Source: Aplectana chamaeleonis
Taxonomy: Eukaryota > Nematoda > Chromadorea > Rhabditida > Cosmocercidae
NCBI GenBank assembly: GCA_029168955.1
Contig: JAPDOI010000210.1
Coordinates: 682,001 to 746,000, forward strand
Direction: 5' to 3'
Length of the DNA stretch: 64,000 bases
The position numbers and the translations under genes are program-made. Below, piece by piece: positions 46,847 to 57,976 of the stretch (position 1 is the first letter of the stretch; every line of letters begins with the position of its first letter). The notes under the pieces are model-generated. The model did no database searches. It had not been told where the DNA came from and saw only the letters and a program-made list of their open reading frames with translations.

Positions 46847-48055
46847 TATCTCTCTGGCTTCCCAAATTAACCATCACGAATAGAGTTATGACAAAAGTGA
46901 AAAAAGCGGAAAAGTGTTTCTTTCTGGCCGAAAAGGCAAGAGAAATGACCGGTATTGCACAGTAATAGATGGATAATGACCATTCAGCTCACGATCAAAA
47001 AAAATTGTAGATCAAAAAGAAAGTTATATGTAGGATTTTCAAGTAGGAACAGGCATTCGCCAGTTATCAAATTTACATACTCCACATTGATATAATTACA
47101 TGAAATTATTTTTTCGAATGAAGGTTACCATGGTGCTATGCAGAATCGGGGACGGGTCCACCGCTCTGCTCTTCTCTCCCGTTCTCTCTACCTGTTTATC
47201 GTCGTCTGTCTTTCTCTAGTCTTCAACACACTAAGAAAAATTCGCATCAGAAACACGTATGTGCAAAAAATTTCCGGAACCAAAAAAAAAATTTCCGCTC
47301 AAAAACCTGTAAAATGCTTCGCTACATTATGTTACATACGTAGCAGAAATGCACTTTTTCATTTCTCGTTTTTTTTTCGGTCAGTTTTTCGAAGAATCAA
47401 TGCTGACAAAAAAACCGAAAATTTTCCGAAAAATGGATGATCTCAAACCGGAATCTTAATTTTTCTATTCTTCGTTTTCGAAAAATTTTCGCACATGGCT
47501 GATCTAAAATGGTGTGCAGTACATGATCTCTGTTTCGAAATTAAATTTGTTTCTGTCGATCGCGTGCGGGAAACCAGTTCCCGTTGATCGCGGGCGTGCG
47601 TGCTCGTATGCTGCGTCTCCTTCTCTCCCACACTTTCTCGCTGTCTCTCCACTCGCTTCGCAACCGCACGCAAAGGAACAAAGTGAATTGGGCTTCGAAA
47701 TAGAGCTCATGTTGTCTTAAAAAGTGTAAAATTCAAATCCGCATTTGCAGACAACCGCTGTGGCGGCACGCAGTGCCAGCGAACACATACTGGAGCCAGG
47801 TACGACTGGTCTTGGTCCCAGCGCGAATTTTTTCGAGCTGCTTGCTGCAGATGCGGATTCGAACTTCACTTCGATATGTTCGATATGGACACTATGAGAG
47901 GCGTAACCGCATGAGTGAGATCTGGAGAGTGAGTTCGTATGTAGGTAACCAGCCTGATTGAAAAAAAAATGATTTACGGAGACTGGACTGTGTGTTCTGA
48001 AAACACTGGAAGAAAGAATCAAATCTGAACTGAACATCATCCGTTCAAAAAGTAG
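46847..48055. other. Unannotated stretch
   Basis: No gene supported. A diverged inverted pair near 47735-47870 (ATCCGCATTTGCAGAC / CTGCAGATGCGGATTCGAA) recalls the TA-flanked foldback group. Confidence 0.35.
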
Positions 48056-48540
48056 TTAAAGGCACAGTCCAACGTCAGAATCGTTCTCCAGTTTATTTGC
48101 TTATCTTCAGGAAGATTCCAGCCTGATCACAATGCTGTCTTCAGAATCGCTCAGAACCCACTACGAGCAGAGTTATGGTCCATTAAAGATTGTGAATTCG
48201 GACGATGAGATATTCGTGGACGAGTTTTCTCGGGCTTGATTTTCTATGTCATTCGCAATCATCGCACAGGACCAGACTACATTATGAAGATCGATCGATT
48301 ACAAAAGGAAAAACATAGATTTTGATTTAAATCCATCGCGCGTTCCGTTCCTATTGAGACCGAAAACTTCGAAGTGGGCGGAGCCAATTTGTGCTGATTT
48401 GGGGGGGGGGCGGAGGGAACGGGTGCTCGATTTTTCCCGCTTATTCTGAAGAGTTGAGATCCCGCGTTTGGCAGGGTTGCTACCACAACGAATGTACCAC
48501 AATATCAAATTTCACCGACGAGCTTGAACTGTGGCTTTAA
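48056..48540. repeat. MITE family C copy 3
   Basis: Left end TTAAAGGCACAGTCCAACGT, right end AGCTTGAACTGTGGCTTTAA. 485 bp with TTAA on both borders. Confidence 0.8.
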
Positions 48541-48981
48541 GGAACTTTAATGAGAGTGACTAATTCAACTGCGAAGTGTGAAATAACAAAGTCTTCAGAA
48601 ACATGAATAACGTTCATTAATTGTCGTAAGTGCAGTGTGACTACAACTCAATCTGAAAGTTTTTCTACGAATATCTATTGACACATGTGCTTCAATTATT
48701 AACGTGCGTGCGAGACATTCGAAGCTAAGGGCTGAGAATGTAATTCCAGGTTTGTTAAATAAAGCATGATATACGGTATGCATGTACTTTTGTGTACGCA
48801 ACCGTCAGAATTTATATCCAACCCGGTTGTGTTGTAATCAGGCGAAATGACTTACCCTTATTAAACAAACAGCTTCAGTCAGCTGTGTTCTGGCACGTGA
48901 CGCTGTCACGAACAGTGCGCAAGCTCGTCAGAAACAAATTTATCACAGGTACAAGTAAATTCTAAGTACGTTGGCGGCATC

Positions 48982-49474
48982 TTAAAGGCATAGTCGGATA
49001 TGAATTTTGAGATTTTTGTGTAATTGTGTAGAAGACCCCTCCTGTATAACACGTGTTAAATGCGAGACCTCAATTCCTCCAAATAAGCGAGATATAAGCG
49101 ACCACCACAGGCCTGACCCCCTTCTGGATTTTCGAACGTTATCGACTGGATGGATGGATGAATTTTTTACAAATCGCCGTTCTTCAGTCCATTGCCAGAC
49201 TGTCTCCTCATCCTGCCTCGCTTTCGCGCAACGATTGCGAATATAGATACCTACAGGCTTGAGACAACTCGTCCACCAATTTTTCACACTCAAATTATAG
49301 GCATCTTTGAAGAGCCATAACTCTGTTCAAAGGGGGTATTGGACGATTTTAGAGATACCACTGTGATCAGCGCGTGACTCACTCCAAGATAAGCATGGAA
49401 TCTGACAATCGCTCCAGCCGCGAAGCGGCTGGAGAGGTTTGATTTTTAATTATTTGAGTGTCCTGTGCCTTTAA
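48982..49474. repeat. MITE family D copy 2
   Basis: Left end TTAAAGGCATAGTCGGATAT, right end GTCCTGTGCCTTTAA. The body is collinear with 41355-41849. The final TTAA is shared with the next MITE. Confidence 0.8.
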
Positions 49475-49774
49475 TGGCAGTGTTATCACTGAAAACAATC
49501 CTTGAGTTTTCAACGGAAATCGATCGGTCTGAATCCAATTGCACCAATGGGATCGACGGAGCAGTAAATAAAACGAGCTTTTGATAGTCCTATATGGCTC
49601 CAAATTGCGATTAACGCATGCCCACCCTGCCCTCATTGTCGGTGGCCAAAAGAGGAGAGAGCAGGGCGGGCATGGCACGTTCAAGCGTTGGGCCCGCAGA
49701 GGGTCATTTATGGCTCCCTTTGATTTACCGTGAAAACTGGAATAATTTTTTCATCGTAAACACTGCCTTCAAAT
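49471..49774. repeat. Short TTAA-bordered MITE
   Basis: It begins TTAATGGCAGTGTTATCACT and ends TCATCGTAAACACTGCCTTC. It is shorter than its relatives, so probably internally deleted. Confidence 0.6.
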
Positions 49775-49842
49775 GTGGAAAAATCTTGAAGACGACCTGA
49801 CAGGGCACTACTCATTTTGAAAAAAAAAACAATGCGGCGGGC

Positions 49843-50890
49843 GGGCATGCGTTTTACCGGCTGAGGGGCATGGCTTTACGGGCTGAGCGGGCAGACATTA
49901 AACAATGGCGGAGCATACCACCGGCTGATCGGGCAGACACTAATGCGAACCAGGCTCATGTACGGCGCGGGCGAAATGGGCTTCGAGCTGATTCGGGTGT
50001 TGACATTCGAACGGGTGGTCATCCACACGATTTTGGTCATTGACCCCTCACCCCTTACGGTTCGTTGTGACCGTGGGGACGTGACAGCGGGTCAGTTCAT
50101 GATTTCTGAACCAAGGTACGGCTTGCCGCTTCAGAAATAAAACGCGAGCCTCGAACTTGATGGGTAATAGGGAGGGTCTACTAGGGGCTTTATCTACTCT
50201 TGCAGATCGATATCATTGACGTGGTAAGCATCTAATACCGGCAGAGCGGACCTCCATTTACCGGCTGAGGGCAGCGAGTACGGGCTCAGGGACAGCCATT
50301 TACCGGCTGAGGGGGCAGTGAATACCGGGGCTCGCCCGGGTACAATGTTTAGTCAGCCGGTATTGTCTGCCCCTTCAGCCGGCGTTACTGCCTGAGCGGG
50401 CGGGCTTATTTTGAGGGCGGAGCATTTTACCGGGTGAGCGGGCGGGCATGCATTTTACCGGCTGAGGGGCATGGCTTTACGGGGTCAGCGGGCGGACATA
50501 AATCCACGGTGAAGCATATCATTGGGTGATCGGGCAGACATTAAAGCAAAGCGGGGTCATGTACAGCGTGGGCGAAATGGGCTTCGAGCTGATTCGGGTG
50601 TTGGCATTCGAACGGGGGGTCATCCACACGATATGGATCATTGAACCATCACCCCTTACGGTGACCGTGAGGACGTGACAGCGGGTCAGTTCATACACTT
50701 TGAAGCAAGCTAAGGCTTGCCTGCAAGTCTTGGACTTGCTGGGGAATAAGGAGGGCCTACCAGGGACTCTATCTGCTTCTGCCGATTGATATCATTCACG
50801 TGGTAAGCAACTAATACCGGGTGAGCGCTCCACCATTCACCGGGGGGCAGTGAATACCGGGACTCGCCCGGGTAAAATGTTAAGATGTAG
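49843..50890. repeat. Direct duplication of a ~600-bp unit
   Basis: 49843 onward (GGGCATGCGTTTTACCGGCT) is repeated from 50444 (GGGCATGCATTTTACCGGCT). Both copies then carry GGGCGAAATGGGCTTCGAGC, GATTCGGGTGTTG and GACGTGACAGCGGGTCAGTT in order. Inside each copy are degenerate TACCGGCTGAGCGGGC units. Small indels make the offset vary between about 580 and 600. Confidence 0.75.
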
Positions 50891-51478
50891 GTAAAATGTA
50901 AAATGTTTTGTAACAGTGGGTACGGCGGTACATAAAGGAGACAAAAATTTCTCACAAAATTAACTTGAACCAATTTTTTACGTGCGATTCTCCGACAAAC
51001 TTGCACAATGTACAATAGACCTAGGTATGAGCGTCGGAATAAAAGGAAAGCTCATATCAAGCTCCTGTCGTCTTATGCTCGAAAGATCCATAGAAAAGTG
51101 TTATAGGACCTACTTACAGCATCCGCATTCGGAAAGTTGGCTTCGAAGAGTCATGCTATTAATAAAGAGGGCTTCCTTTACACACGACTAACATGCTCCG
51201 GTATGAAAAACCATGCTGTGTAGCTTCCTAGACGTAAAACCTGCCTATTACGCAGAATCTTGATACAATGTGGGGAAGTAATACCAACGTCATCTTCATA
51301 CGCTCTTTTTATACTTCTTCGGCCGCTGCAAATGCCGCTCTTTCAGCTACTACAAAATCGACGTTCCGGAACATCACGTAACTAGGTAGGAATGCACAGC
51401 CGACTTTTTCGCCCATGAGAATGCTGACGAACACGGTCAAGTAGAAAGTTGTCCCGTACATCGAAAAAGCCAACTTCT
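50891..51478. other. Unannotated stretch
   Basis: No recognised gene or repeat. An open frame at 50982-51191 has no splice support. Confidence 0.3.
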
Positions 51479-51690
51479 GTCCGAATCAGAAGGTCTGCTC
51501 ACGCACTCGGCGTGCGTGTCAAGCGGCCTTTTTAGACCCTCTGAATCGATTATCGAGAATATGGGACGTATAGTGAACAGTATTCCAGTCAGCTGCCAAC
51601 AGTCGCGGGGAGGGTCATCTAAAAAATGCTTCCGCGACGGCCGCTTGAAACGCGCGCTAACCGCAATGGCGGACAAGGTCATTCGGACAA
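51479..51690. repeat. MITE family H copy 4 (diverged)
   Basis: Ends GTCCGAATCAGAAGGTCTGC and GCGGACAAGGTCATTCGGAC are inverted. It lies directly before the TTAA of the next MITE. Confidence 0.5.
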
Positions 51691-51692
51691 AC

Positions 51693-52185
51693 TTAAAGGC
51701 AGTGCCAACTATAAAAACACAGTCTAATTTTTTGGTGGATAACGGCAGCTGCGGGGCCTAGCGCAACCCTAACTTCGAAAAAACTAAGAAAAATGAGCTT
51801 GGAACGGTCCCTCACGGCCCCATGATTGGACTCCCGTCAGCTCGTCACACCCCAGATGCACTCTGGCGCGTCACCGACGTGAACAAATGAATGCTGAAAG
51901 GCGTGAGATGAGCGATGGTTTCCGATCAATAGCCCCGCTCTTCCATTCATTCTCAACTTCTCTCTTTACTCAGGTCAGCTCGCATACATCGGCTGCAAAA
52001 CACCGAAGTTACAAGCCTCGGACAACTCGTCCACAATGCTTCCCTAGCTGAATTTTGAGAGGTCATAATTCCGTTTCCAGGGGGTCTTGTACTATTCCAG
52101 GGACATCATTGAAATTAGCATGGGACCGTTCTCAAGATAGGTGGAAAAGCAGAAAAACGATTCTTATCGCGAACACTGCCTTTAA
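51693..52185. repeat. MITE family B copy 4
   Basis: TTAA on both borders; right end CGATTCTTATCGCGAACACTG. The interior GAGCGATGGTTTCCGATC and CTTTACTCAGGTCAGCTCGC blocks match 7790-8264. Confidence 0.8.
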
Positions 52186-52507
52186 CGTACAGCTTCAAAC
52201 TTCGAGGAGGTGTCCACATTTTGACATCCTTGTAAGTTTTTAGCAGCTACTTTCACTCAGCACTAATAATAAGCTCCTTTTTGATAGGGTCACCAGAGCT
52301 TTGATTTACACGATCGCCTGCGGATCTTTCTAAATGAGTCCAACATTTTGTCGTCCCCTTCCCCAAATTTCCAATTTTCAAACCACCAACGTAGTCCCAT
52401 TGAACAGCGGCCGCCTAACCCTGCAGACTGAATGCCTCGTTTGGCAATGGAGTCCATTTCATATTGGTGCTCATGGCAAGACACGCGGGAAACGCGGCTA
52501 GTGCTGC

Positions 52508-52961
52508 TTAAAGGCAGTATTCACGATGAATCTCGTTCTCGATGTCTGGGTGTGACACACTAAGTTGGCAGATGCTGAAGAGGATAGGGTCGAAGAAAGC
52601 AACGAAAGCTTTCCAGAAATAAATACAAACGGCTTTGAAAACTATCCCGGTGCGCCTACCTATCCCGGTCCGCCTTCCAATCGAACGAGCTTGTGGCGCC
52701 GCACACGTTTCGATGGCAAATCGCCAAGCAACTCTGCCGCGATTAGCATGATCGATTTGCCCAGATTTCGCGATTAGCGCGCGCTTGCTGAAATCAGCAG
52801 GGCCCATGATTCTCGTTCACGCCCTTATTTAAAAACCGTTATTTTGACTTTTTCTGAACGTTTTTCTTCGCTGTTTCTTCACTATTAGTTACCTCACGAC
52901 CAAAAAATCCCATTTTTGGGTCGAACTCAAGTGCGATATTCATCGTGAACACTGCCTTTAA
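52508..52961. repeat. MITE family A copy 4
   Basis: Best-preserved family A copy: TTAAAGGCAGTATTCACGAT and ATCGTGAACACTGCCTTTAA on the two borders, 454 bp. Confidence 0.85.
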
Positions 52962-53262
52962 GTTATCAAGACCATTCTTGCCACCATCGCGTCGTTCGCC
53001 GCTAGGATACGGATCCCATCATCAAACGAGGACTCATTGCCCATTTATGGATGCCCTTTGCTGCTCCTCTCATGTGAAAATAAGCCATCTTTTTGCGTCC
53101 ACCTGATTCCGTAATATTCCTAGACGCCGGTTTCGCAGTTGCTCGAAGTGAGGAAAATGTCGCGGCGGCAAAAGTGTGAGAATGGCATTAGGCTTGACAT
53201 CTTTCTCGAGCTAGCCTAGAATCTTAAAATGAGAGCTGCATACGATAGCAGCCATATTGACT

Positions 53263-54128
53263 TACTTGACTTAATCGGTTGGCTTTCGCCTGACGCGGTC
53301 ATTCCGCATCTTCACCGAGGTGTGCCGTCCTAGTAGTCAGCCGTGTCCATTTTTAATGGTCTTCAGCCACAATTTGAACGAATTCCATCCAGCTGTCACT
53401 ATTCCATTTCCTGCGAAACGAAACATCGCGCCTGAACTGTCTTTCGATGCCGAGTGACTTTAAATCCTCTTTAACCACATCCGTCCAGAACTTTCGCCTA
53501 CGCCCAGGTGGCCGTTTCCAGACAGGATTTGGAAGCATTTTTAAAGCGTGTTGTACGAGACGATCCGGCGTTCTTCTTAGTATATGCCCGAGCAGTCGAA
53601 GTCGACTTTCCATTGCTGCTTGAGATGGCGTTAGGAGATGCTGGCACCTCCCCTCGTGTCAAGCGTTGATGTACTGCGTCGATTTCCTTGTAAAGGTCTT
53701 CGTTATATGGCATACACGCGGCCAGAAATATCCAAGCAAACGCCTAAAGCTTCCTCTCCTGCCGTGCAATCCCAACCTTTCCATCTGCGTTTTCGGTGCT
53801 GCCCACGTCTCCGATCCGTACATCATGATAGGCGAATAGCGGATAGGTAGACGCGCAACTTGACTTCCTTCGCGATGGTGGTAGACCACAAACACTTAGT
53901 TAGAGAATTGAATGCAGACGTAGCTTCCGCACATCGTTGTCGAATATCCGCTGCATAACTACCATCGTTCTTCAGCAAACAGCCCAAATAACAGAAATCG
54001 TCCACCAGTTCGATACGTTGTCCGTCCACACAAACTCCAGTTGAAGGCCTCTGAGAGACCCACATCTGCTTGCATTTGTCGGGACGAAGACGAAGTCCAT
54101 AGGCTGCGGCATACTTCGAAACGTCGGC
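53263..54128 (-). mobile_element. Antisense 5'-truncated RTE-type LINE
   Basis: Same family as 15400-16631, read on the minus strand. It starts within the palm after the YADD motif (KYAAAYGLRLRPDK, near 54110) and runs through CYLGCLLKNDGSYAAD, PIMMYGSETWAAPK and RRRKFWTDVVKEDLKSL to the same terminal sequence and a TCAAGTAAGTCAA tail (53263-53275). It has at least three frame changes and no endonuclease. The truncation at 54128 joins it to an unrelated interspersed repeat. Confidence 0.85.
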
Positions 54129-54134
54129 AGCCAT

Positions 54135-54340
54135 ATATTTTGCGTTTTGGGTGAGGAAAGCGTTTTGATGCCTGTTTGTGGAATCTGAAAAAACCATTGG
54201 AATGAGCATTGAGAGCCTTTTCTTTTGGAGTGACCTGTGGCTCAATGTTGTACAAGGAATATAGACAATATTAAAAATAACACAATCAAGATGAGACACG
54301 CGCGAAATGCGATTACGCAGTTGAAGAGGGTGCGAGAATA
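54135..54340. repeat. Interspersed repeat, second copy of 46246-46480
   Basis: Same order of landmarks as the first copy. It abuts the 5' truncation point of the antisense LINE. Confidence 0.5.
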
Positions 54341-54369
54341 TGCCTATGTGGTAATTCCCATATACTTTC

Positions 54370-54940
54370 TTAAAGGCAGTGTTCACGATGAAAAAGTTGC
54401 CCGTTCTTTGGCTAAAACATAAGCATTGGGCCCCTCTGAGAAGTTTAAAAGCGGAAGCGTGACGAAAAACGGTCGGGAAATGGGTGAAAATCTCGTGGGC
54501 CAGCCAACCCATTGGGCCACCTCGCCCACGTCCTATAACAGTTGCCCTGAATTCGTGTTACCGTAGGAACAGACACCGGATTTTCGAATATTCTCCATTG
54601 CGAAAGGTTCTTACATGCCAGCATGTACATTGACGGCTCTTATTTTCTGAATTTTTTCGGCACAGGAAACAGAAAGCAAAGCCACTTATTCAAGAATTTT
54701 GAAGCGAAACCATTTCCCTGACGTCAGGTTCGATGTGTTGTCCGAAGTTCTCCTGCGGACAACGCATCGTGCCTGACACACAAACAGGCATAATTAATTT
54801 CTTCACAGATTTTTTAAAACAGTTTTGGTCCTTTTTTTGAACTTTTTGTGGGGACTTTTTCCTATTAACCTTTTCTTAATGGACTTACCTACCCAAAAAC
54901 ATCGAAAAATTTGAAACGGTTTACTATCGTGAACACTGCG
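54370..54940. repeat. MITE family B copy 5 (diverged)
   Basis: Left end TTAAAGGCAGTGTTCACGAT and the first 190 bp match 43161-43350. The right end is TTACTATCGTGAACACTGC near 54922-54940. The interior after about 54560 is unrelated. Confidence 0.55.
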
Positions 54941-55099
54941 GAGAGGAGTGAGCCGTATACCATTCTTGAAGAAAAACTCCAGGTGCTGATTCTAGTTGTG
55001 TACCTTTTTAAGGGCCCAAATGGCCCATTCTGATCCAATTTGCCGGAAGGGGACAAAAAACGCTTTTTTTATACCTACAATTGACCAGATGCATATCAA

Positions 55100-55255
55100 G
55101 AACAGTCGACACGGGTCGTACTGATACTTTAAGTTCTCTATTCAGTGTTGACGCCACCGAAGTGCACATATTTGATAACTTACGTGCACGGAGTCTGCGC
55201 CAACGCCTACTAAGGAATGCAAAGTATCAGTGCGATTCGTGCCGACTGTACGGTT
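55100..55255. repeat. Hairpin repeat with CACGGAGTCTGCGCCAAC motif
   Basis: Arms ACAGTCGACACGGGTCGTAC and GTGCGATTCGTGCCGACTGT. Related partial sequence is at 36500-36565. Confidence 0.6.
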
Positions 55256-55376
55256 CACGGATCGCGATGGTGCTTTGGCTACTGCACTTTCCTTTAGCGC
55301 AAACTCGGTGCACATACATACACTACTATAGTCTAAAAGTTTGTTAACACTTAATCCTTCGGCATAACATGGGCAG

Positions 55377-57647
55377 CAGGGCTGTGTGGAACCCTTTTTC
55401 AAGATTTTCAGAAACGGAAACGGAAGAAAAATGGCTAAAAAACGCTGGAAACGGAAATGGAGGAGACCAAAAAAATTTTGGGTTTTCTCATTTTCACGCT
55501 TCGCTGCTGCTCATTTTCCGCAGCTCTCACAAAATAACCAATGATTTCAGTCAATGAACTAATACTTATTCTAGGTAAGTCACTACGAGGCATTCTACGA
55601 TTTCGAAGTATCGCTTCTAAAAATCCGAAAAGGCAATCTCTAAAAATACTTATTACAATACCGCCCCTATCTTTTGGTCATTGGGCGCGCTAGAGCGCCG
55701 GAGCGCGCCGTTTGGGGTTGTTTTTGAATAACACGCTTCAAAGTGGTCCAATCGGAAAATGAAAGCCAAATTCGGAATCAGCATCAAAAATGCGATCTGC
55801 CGAATGTATAAAATTTCAAAATGGAACTCAGCGGAAGATTTTGGGTTATGGTAGCCATCCAATGTCCCTCGTGTCCAAATGGGGCTGGCGTTTAAGTGTT
55901 GTGATAAGTGGATTTCTTGACGTTTTCTCGTATTTAGCACATTCATATGCCATTTGTTATCCTCTGTGTTTCTTCCGAAACGTTTTTACAGCGGAAAAAG
56001 TAATAGAAATTGATAAAAAATCAGTTTTTCTAACAATTTATGTATTTTAATGTGGTAAAATCACGAAGTTCTTCTATATTAGTGACCTATTCTGAGATAA
56101 ATTATTTTGTATTTTAAATTTTTGAATGAAATTTTCTTGAACTGTTCATTTTTGGTGCATCTCCGTACACTGGCTGATTCTGGCAATGATTCCTTCGTGT
56201 GAGGATAAAGAACAAAGATTGCAAAGCGAATTCTTCACATATGTATGTAGTTGTTGAAATGCGCTCTGATACCTACCTTTTTTGAATGTGAAATCAAATA
56301 ATTAACCCAATTTCGGGGCGCGATTTCCGTTCAACTTCTAATACCTGATTTCTTTTTGAAGTTTTCCAATTTATCTCAGAATAAGCCACTAATATAGAAG
56401 AACTTCGTGATTTTGCCACATTAAAATCCATAAATTGTTAGGAAAAATATTTTTTTATGAATTTTTATTACTTTTTTCGCTGTCAAAACGTTTCAGAAGA
56501 AACACAGAGGATAACAAATATGGATATGAATGTGCTAATCACGAGAAAACGTCAAGAAATCCACTTATCACAACACTTAAACGCCATCCCCATTTGGACA
56601 CGAGGGACATTGGATGGCTACCGTAACCCAAAATCTTCCGCTGAGTTCTATTTTGAAATTTTATACATTCAGTAGATCGTATTTTTATGCTGATTCCGAA
56701 TTTGGCTTCCATTTTCAGATTGGATCACTTTGAAGCGAGTTATTCAAAAACGACGCCAAACGGCGCGTTCTGGCACTCTAGCGCGCCCAATGAGCAAAAG
56801 ATAGGGGCCGTATTGTATATGCAGCCGCTCTTTAGGGGTGTGAGGTAACTGCCGTACGCCGGCTGCAGTTTGCTGGCCGTCATGGGGTTCGCCGTTGCCG
56901 TTTGCCGAAATTTTATTTTTCGTAGCCGCACACGTCTGGTGTACAGCCTTTCCCTCAGAAAGCAGTCCAAGCTACACCAGGTGTCCTTCAAGGCTGATCA
57001 GAAGTCAATTTTCAGATAATCAGCAACTACTTTCTCTTTTTTCGAACCATATTTCCCTATTGGAGTGGATACCAAGGACTGAATTTGAAAAATAAAAAAA
57101 ACTCTACGGCGGCATGGGAAAACTCTCTCATGAACTGCCTCAAACGAGCCTCGCCGCTGCCCGTGATCACCTCCACCTGTCTCCGACGAGACTTCTTTCT
57201 GGAAGACAGGCTGCACGTACGAAACAAAAACTAACTCGATTATTGTTTCAGCTCCACGAGTTGAACTCGCCACGAGTTGAACTCGTGGAGCCTAAAAAGC
57301 GAAGAAGTGGGATCAAAAAGAAAGCTCCACGAAATCCTTGAATCTCGGAGGAAAAGCTACATATTTTCAAAGAGAAATCCTCAAAAGGCGTTCAGATTCC
57401 TGCCACGTCCATTTCGTGTCCTCATTTCGTAGGGTTCTAATCTCAGGCACCCAAACCTCGTGAACGATCTCATCCAAGCTCAGATGTTCGCTTGAACACA
57501 AAGAGGTCGGATGTAAATTTCAGCGTCTCATGGGACCTTCGAAAATCCTTGCCTAGACCCACTATCATAGATAGTGTTGCCTCAATTTATTCCGTTTCCG
57601 AGCCCTAAAACTCGGAATCGGAAACGGAACAGTTCCGCACAGCCCTG
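55377..57647. mobile_element. hAT-like non-autonomous element 3
   Basis: A 2,271-bp element flanked by a perfect 8-bp duplication ATGGGCAG (55369-55376 and 57648-57655). The termini are CAGGGCTGTGTGGAAC and GTTCCGCACAGCCCTG, closely matching hAT-like element 1. The subterminal regions carry GAAACGGAAACGG-type units (55410-55465 and 57600-57632). Its interior is dominated by a foldback with 455-bp arms (55651-56819). No transposase was recognised. Confidence 0.87.
55651..56819. repeat. Foldback with 455-bp arms, each carrying the same short frame
   Basis: The arms 55651-56105 and 56365-56819 are inverted copies around a 259-bp spacer. Each arm reads outward with a shared peptide containing TRKRQEIHLSQHLNA and PIWTRGTLDGY. 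This gives a 97-codon frame on minus (55946-55653) and a 72-codon frame on plus (56457-56675, ended early by a TAG). No known domain was recognised. Confidence 0.8.
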
Positions 57648-57655
57648 ATGGGCAG

Positions 57656-57974
57656 AGATGAATGGAATCCGCTCAAACTTCGATATGTGACGCTGAAGCC
57701 AAATGGGATATCATGTAAGGCCTATTTCACACTTTCATCGCCGATCGCCGCGAAGGCGTGTTTTGAATACAGATAGACGTGCGACGCGATCTCGATCAAT
57801 GTTCATGGTTATCATTTCATCGTGTCGCGCAGCGATCGAACCCTGAAAAAGGCTTAACACACGTGCACCGAGTTTGCGCCAGCGCAAACTGCAGTTATGA
57901 AAAAGGCTATTGCGATCCATTCTGACTGAAGCTACTCCACTGCTTCCTGAAGAGTGACAAAAGCGATATCTATA
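57656..57974. other. Short spacer
   Basis: Contains one CACCGAGTTTGCGCCAGCGC motif (near 57870); otherwise nothing. Confidence 0.35.
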
Positions 57975-57976
57975 TA

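Noticed and set aside
53823..54512. 229-codon minus frame read as one protein
   Set aside because: Only its C-terminal half is LINE reverse transcriptase; the rest runs through the adjacent repeat and MITE.
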